From assembly GCA_030591745.1 (NCBI GenBank), contig JAUVAM010000067.1:1-9614 (forward strand): a DNA stretch of 9,614 bases, in the 5' to 3' direction. The position numbers and the translations under genes were made by a program. Under the pieces are notes generated by a model. It worked only from the letters and a program-made list of their open reading frames with translations. It searched no databases and was not told the origin of the DNA. Source of the stretch: Deltaproteobacteria bacterium. Lineage in GTDB: Bacteria; Myxococcota; B64-G9. Shown piece by piece: positions 5,656-9,614 of the stretch (positions are counted from its first letter, which is position 1; every line of letters starts with the position of its first letter).

Positions 5656-8258
5656 TACTTTTCTTCGATGGCATAAAAGTCCCCATTGTCCAAGGGGACC
5701 TCTGCCCAGTTGGGTTCTTTTACGCCATTCACGAAACGAATTTGCACCAAAGCGGCCCTGAAGATGGAGAAGGCCCCGGGGTTATCCAAAGGCGTCTGGC
5801 CAAAATAGAGAAAAATGTTGTTGTACCCCGCGCCATAACCCTCCTGGGTTTCCAGGGTCTCGACCAGGGTGATATTCTTGACCTTGAAAGACAAACAATT
5901 CTTGCTGGCCAGGCCCACCACGATGTTCTCCCGAATGCGACAGTAGGAGTCCAAAGGGCAGTCCGCGTCGATCTGACAGCTCTCTAAGCCTGGGCTGCCG
6001 TCGCACCAAAAGCCGGAAAGAGGCAGGAGATTCTCGTCCACCCGCACCACGATCCAGGGTGGTTTTTGGTCTTCGGCCAGGCGTTTGCCGGGCTCGCAGG
6101 CCCAGCTCAGGCAAGGGGTGACCGTGCAGATGCCCGATTCGGGATCGCAGTACTGTTCCTCCGGGCAATCGGCGTTCAAGCAACGATCGGTCAAACACTT
6201 GCCCAACAAGGGATCGCAGGTCTCGCCCATGGAGCATTCGGCCTTTGTGCAATCCGGCACGCAACGGGCCTGTGAAGGATCGCACTTTTCCGAAGAAGTG
6301 CAGCTCAGGTGCGTACAGGCATCCGGCTGGCAACTGCCCAGATTGGGATCACACCATTCGCCGGGCGCGCAAGGGTTGGGGCAGTCCAACACGCAGAAAC
6401 AGGCCGAGAACAACTGATAAGTGCCGCTGCCGGTAATCGCCACTTCCTCACCGGGGATGCCGTCGGCCCTATCCGCCCAGGCCAAGGCCGGGCCCTCGCG
6501 GGCCGACCCGTCAGCCCTTCGCGAGCCGGTCGGGTAATAAAAAAGCGTGGAGGCACCTTCTTCGGCACGTCCAGAGAGGTCGATGATCTCAACCCCCGTG
6601 GCTCGCTTGGGCTGGGAAGCAAAAGGCACTATCCGCAATCCCTCATCGATAATTTTGTATCGATAGGCGTCACCGGCACGAGCCAAGGTGTCGTTGCATT
6701 GGGGATCCAGGTGCTGCTCCAACTCCAGTCCATTCTTCGCGCCATCCATGTCGGTGTCGTTGAGTTGATCCGGCATGAGGTAGTTGGTGCCCAAACGGAA
6801 CTCCAGGGAATCGGGATAACCGTCCCGATCCGAATCGAAGAGGCTGGGGTTGGTGCCCAGGATATGCTCCTCGCAATCGTTCAGCCCATCCGCGTCCTTG
6901 TCGAGAAAAGGTCGCTCCAGTCCATAACAGGCCTGGGGCAAGTCCACCCTCAGTGGATCCAGGTTGATGGTGGCGAACATCATTTCTAATTTGTCGCTGA
7001 TGCCGTCTCCATCCGTATCCGCCTTGGCCGGATTGGTGTCCGTGCCCAGCCCCGTGTCCTTATTCCACAGGTCCAAAACGCAGTCACAGTGCTCCATATC
7101 CCGGCACTCACCGTTCAGCACTTCTGCGTAGCATTCCTCTTCCCGGTCGCTCAATCCATCTCCATCACTGTCTGCCAGGATTTGCCCACAGGCTGAACGC
7201 ACGTTGCTGTTGGTCACCACGAAGGCCTTCTTCACAAACACCGCCTGGGTGGTATCCAGGTTGATGACCCAGAAATTAAGTTTGGCGCCGGTGGTGAAAG
7301 CAAAAAATTCGCCACGACCTTCATACGCCATGGCCTGGAGTGTGGCTGCCGTATCGTTGTTCATGGCGGCCGTACCGGAGCCATCCACACAAGCGTACCG
7401 AGGGCAACACTGTTCGTCGGTCACGCATTCGAGCATGCTGCCGTCACCACAGAGGCGTACGAACTCACAACGGTCTACGCATTCTTCGCAGGTCAAAGTA
7501 TGGTCGGCGGCACAAAGATTTGCGGGCGGGCTACAGACCTCGGTGCCGACACAGTTGGCCGGGCAAGGCACGGCATCCGAGCAATATCTGGTTTCGCCCG
7601 GGATGTCGCAGGTCGAAGGCCGATCAAGTACTTGCACCGTGTGGAAGGTCACCTCGGCCACGCCCTCCTGTGCACCGAAACCGCGGATGTCTTGAACCGC
7701 CTGCAGGGGATCAAAGGCTGTGCCCGCCGGGTCCTGTGGTCCCGCGGCCACGAAAACAAAAACATAGCGAGTACGGGACAAGACACCCGGATTGGAAGTC
7801 AGCACATCGCCACTGAAAATACTGGAGGCCATGGACAGGGCCCCCTCCCAGTCCCGACAGGTCCCCCCGGAACAGCCGTTGGGCGCCACCAACTCGGCCA
7901 CCGCCTCGTTCAAAATCGCAATGTTTTTTGTGTAGCCCTCGGTGAGTTGCATGACCTCACCACCGTACTTGACGATGGCAAAGTGATAGTTGGAGGCCGT
8001 CTGATAGCGCGTGATGATGTCCTGAACCGCGGTCATGCGATTGCCGTAGGTATCGTTTTCAGCCATCTCTCCGCTGGTATCCACGATGAACATCAATTTG
8101 ACGGGAAACTGCCTTTCGGCCGGATCGTCGGTGCAGACCCTGCCCGATATGGTGATCTTGTTGGGGATATTGGGCTCCATCGAGTTGATGTAGATATTCG
8201 ACTCGGTGCACGCAATCCCAAGAAGCCCAAACAAGGCAGCCCGAATAGCGACTTTCAT
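5655..8258 (-). CDS. VWA-domain lipoprotein with thrombospondin type-3 and Cys repeats
   Basis: ATG 8258 is preceded by AAGGAG with a 7-nt spacer, an excellent ribosome site. The signal peptide ends at Cys17 (GIAC). A VWA (von Willebrand A) fold spans about 50-211 plus 300-325: the first strand ends in FIVDTSGE (57-64), a near-MIDAS sequence whose last Ser is Glu; the later strand VFVFVAAG (166-173) has Ala where many VWA domains have Asp. A Cys-rich insert of about 85 residues (217-300) separates the last helix and strand. Five calcium-binding thrombospondin type-3 repeats follow (starts at Asp 363, 414, 453, 475, 501), then four-and-a-half 22-23-residue Cys modules (626-721) carrying CDP, and a beta-rich C-terminal domain (about 730-867). 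The likely role is extracellular adhesion or protein-protein binding with calcium-stiffened stalk (family knowledge plus inference). Second gene of the unit, about 42 nt after the upstream one. Confidence 0.9.
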   Translation of the reverse strand: MKVAIRAALFGLLGIACTESNIYINSMEPNIPNKITISGRVCTDDPAERQFPVKLMFIVDTSGEMAENDTYGNRMTAVQDIITRYQTASNYHFAIVKYGGEVMQLTEGYTKNIAILNEAVAELVAPNGCSGGTCRDWEGALSMASSIFSGDVLTSNPGVLSRTRYVFVFVAAGPQDPAGTAFDPLQAVQDIRGFGAQEGVAEVTFHTVQVLDRPSTCDIPGETRYCSDAVPCPANCVGTEVCSPPANLCAADHTLTCEECVDRCEFVRLCGDGSMLECVTDEQCCPRYACVDGSGTAAMNNDTAATLQAMAYEGRGEFFAFTTGAKLNFWVINLDTTQAVFVKKAFVVTNSNVRSACGQILADSDGDGLSDREEECYAEVLNGECRDMEHCDCVLDLWNKDTGLGTDTNPAKADTDGDGISDKLEMMFATINLDPLRVDLPQACYGLERPFLDKDADGLNDCEEHILGTNPSLFDSDRDGYPDSLEFRLGTNYLMPDQLNDTDMDGAKNGLELEQHLDPQCNDTLARAGDAYRYKIIDEGLRIVPFASQPKRATGVEIIDLSGRAEEGASTLFYYPTGSRRADGSAREGPALAWADRADGIPGEEVAITGSGTYQLFSACFCVLDCPNPCAPGEWCDPNLGSCQPDACTHLSCTSSEKCDPSQARCVPDCTKAECSMGETCDPLLGKCLTDRCLNADCPEEQYCDPESGICTVTPCLSWACEPGKRLAEDQKPPWIVVRVDENLLPLSGFWCDGSPGLESCQIDADCPLDSYCRIRENIVVGLASKNCLSFKVKNITLVETLETQEGYGAGYNNIFLYFGQTPLDNPGAFSIFRAALVQIRFVNGVKEPNWAEVPLDNGDFYAIEEK
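6096..6383 (-). repeat. Tandem 22-23-residue Cys modules with CDP motif
   Basis: Units begin at Cys626, 648, 670 and 693, with a half unit at Cys716. Consensus C-x(3-4)-C-x(4-5)-CDP-x(4)-C-x(2)-D. Spacing is 22, 22, 23 and 23 residues. Each unit supplies four cysteines, enough for two internal disulfides, which suggests a rigid bead-like rod. Similar repeats are common in secreted proteins of myxobacteria-like organisms (recollection). Confidence 0.8.
6720..7172 (-). repeat. Five thrombospondin type-3 calcium-binding repeats
   Basis: Residues 363-513 contain DSDGDGLSD, DTDGDGISD, DKDADGLND, DSDRDGYPD and DTDMDGAKN, each followed by an acidic helix-like turn ([LR]E). The DxDxDG core is the classic calcium-ligating loop of this family. 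The fifth copy is the weakest (Asn at the final Asp position). Calcium binding is established for the family; here it is inferred. Confidence 0.85.
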
Positions 8259-8289
8259 GACCTCTCTCCTTCAATCGACCCAAAGGCGA

Positions 8290-8311
8290 CTATTCTTCTT
8301 CTATTCTTCTT
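8290..8311. repeat. Perfect 11-bp tandem duplication covering a stop codon
   Basis: CTATTCTTCTT occurs twice in direct succession (8290-8300 and 8301-8311). On the minus strand each copy ends in TAG; the first one read is the stop of the PPC-like secreted protein. The remaining copy lies in the short gap before the VWA lipoprotein gene. It looks like a slipped-strand duplication in a GAA-rich tract. Confidence 0.8.
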
Positions 8312-9614
8312 CTTCCCCTGGATTGGGGTTGGTGCTGTTCGGACAGGCGTAGTCCACCGTGGTCGGCTGACACCAGTGACAGGACTGGGGGCAGCCTCTC
8401 GTGGCGGTGACCGTCAAGTTGTATTCGCCTCCCGCCGTATAATCCCACAGCCGCCGGTTGTCCTGGGAGATGCGCAGATACATGGGCCGACCGCCGTGGT
8501 ACTCACCGCAGAGATACAAGCAATTCTGCGAATCCTGTACGGTCTGAAAGGTGCCCGAGCTGGAGCTGGTATGACAAGAGCTGTTGGGTGCACTCGATCC
8601 CGGCGTGGCACAAATGGAGGTGCGAAGCCTGCCGCCCAAAAAAGTTTCGTAGTACAGCACCATGGCCGGACTGCCGCTGAAATTGTATTCGTAGACCAGG
8701 TTCCAATCCACGGCCGTATCGGCCACATCCTGGGATACACAGGCCCCGGCCTCGCAAATCCAGTGGGGCGAATTGCAATCGCCATCACCCATGCAGGGAC
8801 AGGACCCATCGGTACAGGCTCCGCCGTTGGCACAAGGATTCTCCGCATCGCAAGCAGGCTGCGTGGGCTCCGAGGGCACGGGCTTGGACTCCTGAGGGAT
8901 ATCCAAAACATACCAGTCTTGATCGCCTCGATAAGAAATCAAACCCGAGACGTTGCAGGTGACCGTGCTGCCGTTGTCCGAGCATGCCGCGTCCACGGCC
9001 ATGCTGTGGTTCCAAGAGCGGGAAATCTCTTCCTGGGCCTCGGTGATGTAGGGTAAATACAGGCCGTTGGGCTCATTGGAGTCCAGCTCCGGATGCACGC
9101 TAACCCGCAGCGTGTAGGAGGCCGTCGGATCCGAGCCGCCCGCGAAATCATGTACTTTGATGAAATAGTAGGACCCAAACATGGGTGCCGTGGTGTGCAG
9201 GTGCCGTCGGCAAATATAGTCATCCGAAGGATCGCCGGGATTGTCGGGCAGGGGCGACCAGTCGCAGCCCTGTACGACCAAGGATCGAATACCACAACCA
9301 TGCGTGCCACCGCCGGCCGTACGTGGCAAACAAGATCCCGCGCCACTGCAACGCCCCTCATGGGTAATGCACTCATGGGATGGACATTGCGCATTCGCGG
9401 CCTCCACATCCGTGCCGCTACAAGTCCAATCCAGAAGCAGGCAGTCGTCCACCCCCGGCTGACACGTGTGGTTGGGATCCGCCACGATCAAATTCACCAC
9501 CGGCCAAAGGTCGGTGTTGGTGGCGATAAGCTCGACTTCGATCACCGCGGGATTGCCGGCCGTGGTCCCAGGGGCCTCAATGACATACCAGTCCTCATCC
9601 TCTCGCGATGACAA
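8301..9614 (-). CDS. Secreted protein with two PPC-like domains and Cys-rich inserts (N-terminus outside window)
   Basis: The frame is open to the window edge; the in-frame TTG at 9614 is not a credible start because it falls inside a domain that begins about there, so the gene is partial at its 5' end. The visible 437 residues contain two related units. Each opens with a strand of the type [ED]DWYV (DEDWYVIEAP at 6-15; DQDWYVLDIP at 231-240) and closes with a strand pair (ASYTLRVSV at 165-173; GEYNLTVTA at 396-404), the signature of pre-peptidase C-terminal (PPC) beta-sandwiches. Both carry Cys-rich loops (about 51-135 and 255-292); the second has an EGF-like pattern (CANGGACTDGSCPC). A final Cys cluster (408-424) and an acidic GEEEE tail follow. 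The role is probably binding or structural at the cell surface. First visible gene of the unit; promoter lies outside the window. Enzymatic domains may exist in the missing part. Confidence 0.85.
   Translation of the reverse strand: MSSREDEDWYVIEAPGTTAGNPAVIEVELIATNTDLWPVVNLIVADPNHTCQPGVDDCLLLDWTCSGTDVEAANAQCPSHECITHEGRCSGAGSCLPRTAGGGTHGCGIRSLVVQGCDWSPLPDNPGDPSDDYICRRHLHTTAPMFGSYYFIKVHDFAGGSDPTASYTLRVSVHPELDSNEPNGLYLPYITEAQEEISRSWNHSMAVDAACSDNGSTVTCNVSGLISYRGDQDWYVLDIPQESKPVPSEPTQPACDAENPCANGGACTDGSCPCMGDGDCNSPHWICEAGACVSQDVADTAVDWNLVYEYNFSGSPAMVLYYETFLGGRLRTSICATPGSSAPNSSCHTSSSSGTFQTVQDSQNCLYLCGEYHGGRPMYLRISQDNRRLWDYTAGGEYNLTVTATRGCPQSCHWCQPTTVDYACPNSTNPNPGEEEE

Larger units (their letters stand above)
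1799..9614 (-). other. Probable five-gene operon (three lipoproteins, one secreted protein, one membrane protein)
   Basis: All five minus-strand genes are collinear with gaps of about 42, 33 (using ATT), 10 and 6 nt, each too small for an obvious promoter. Stop-start proximity in the last three suggests translational coupling. The unit may extend beyond the right edge, where the first gene's start lies. Cotranscription is inferred from spacing only. Confidence 0.7.

Noticed and set aside
6096..6383. Regular repeat spacing of 66-69 bp taken as a possible CRISPR array.
   Set aside because: The repeats are coding, degenerate at DNA level and defined by cysteine positions; there are no identical repeats with unique spacers.
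7500..9056. A 518-codon open frame on the plus strand.
   Set aside because: It lies antisense to two well supported minus-strand genes, crosses the gap between them, and its translation is rich in Arg/Gly/His with no domain or signal; a shadow of codon bias.
9612..9614. TTG at the right edge as a real start codon.
   Set aside because: It gives no signal peptide and falls immediately before a domain strand; the open frame simply runs out of the window.

Overview
The window reads as chromosomal DNA of a Gram-negative bacterium rich in secreted, disulfide-rich lipoproteins. The style suggests Myxococcota or a related 'deltaproteobacterial' lineage: long Cys-rich modules, thrombospondin type-3 calcium repeats, a secreted VWA protein and PPC-like beta domains, several with lipobox signal peptides, in moderately high-GC DNA. 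This taxonomic guess is inference from protein style; no rRNA or other marker gene is present.

Layout. Positions 9-1802 (+) encode a putative lipoprotein with a cysteine-crowded stalk (39 Cys in about 240 residues) and a C-terminal propeller with four Asp boxes that resembles GH93 exo-arabinanases. Its stop codon overlaps, tail to tail, the stop codon of a long minus-strand cluster that fills the rest of the window. In transcription order (right to left) the cluster holds: (i) a secreted protein with two PPC-like beta domains, cut off by the window edge (8301-9614); (ii) an 867-residue VWA / thrombospondin type-3 / Cys-repeat lipoprotein (5655-8258); (iii) a lipoprotein of about 303-312 residues whose best start codon appears to be a non-canonical ATT (4683-5594, or to 5621); (iv) a small lipoprotein (4193-4672); (v) a 795-residue polytopic membrane protein with a spermidine-synthase-like methyltransferase fold (1799-4186). 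Gaps between these genes are about 42, 33, 10 and 6 nt, so they are probably one operon.

How they may work together. Four exported proteins (three with lipoprotein signals, one whose N-terminus is not visible) precede one inner-membrane enzyme-like protein in a single unit. The simplest reading is a surface or periplasmic assembly of calcium-dependent, disulfide-stabilised proteins plus a membrane protein of unknown chemistry. No known named system matches this arrangement from what I can recognise, and the joint function is inference. No RNA genes, CRISPR arrays, insertion sequences or gene-free stretches over 300 bases were seen.
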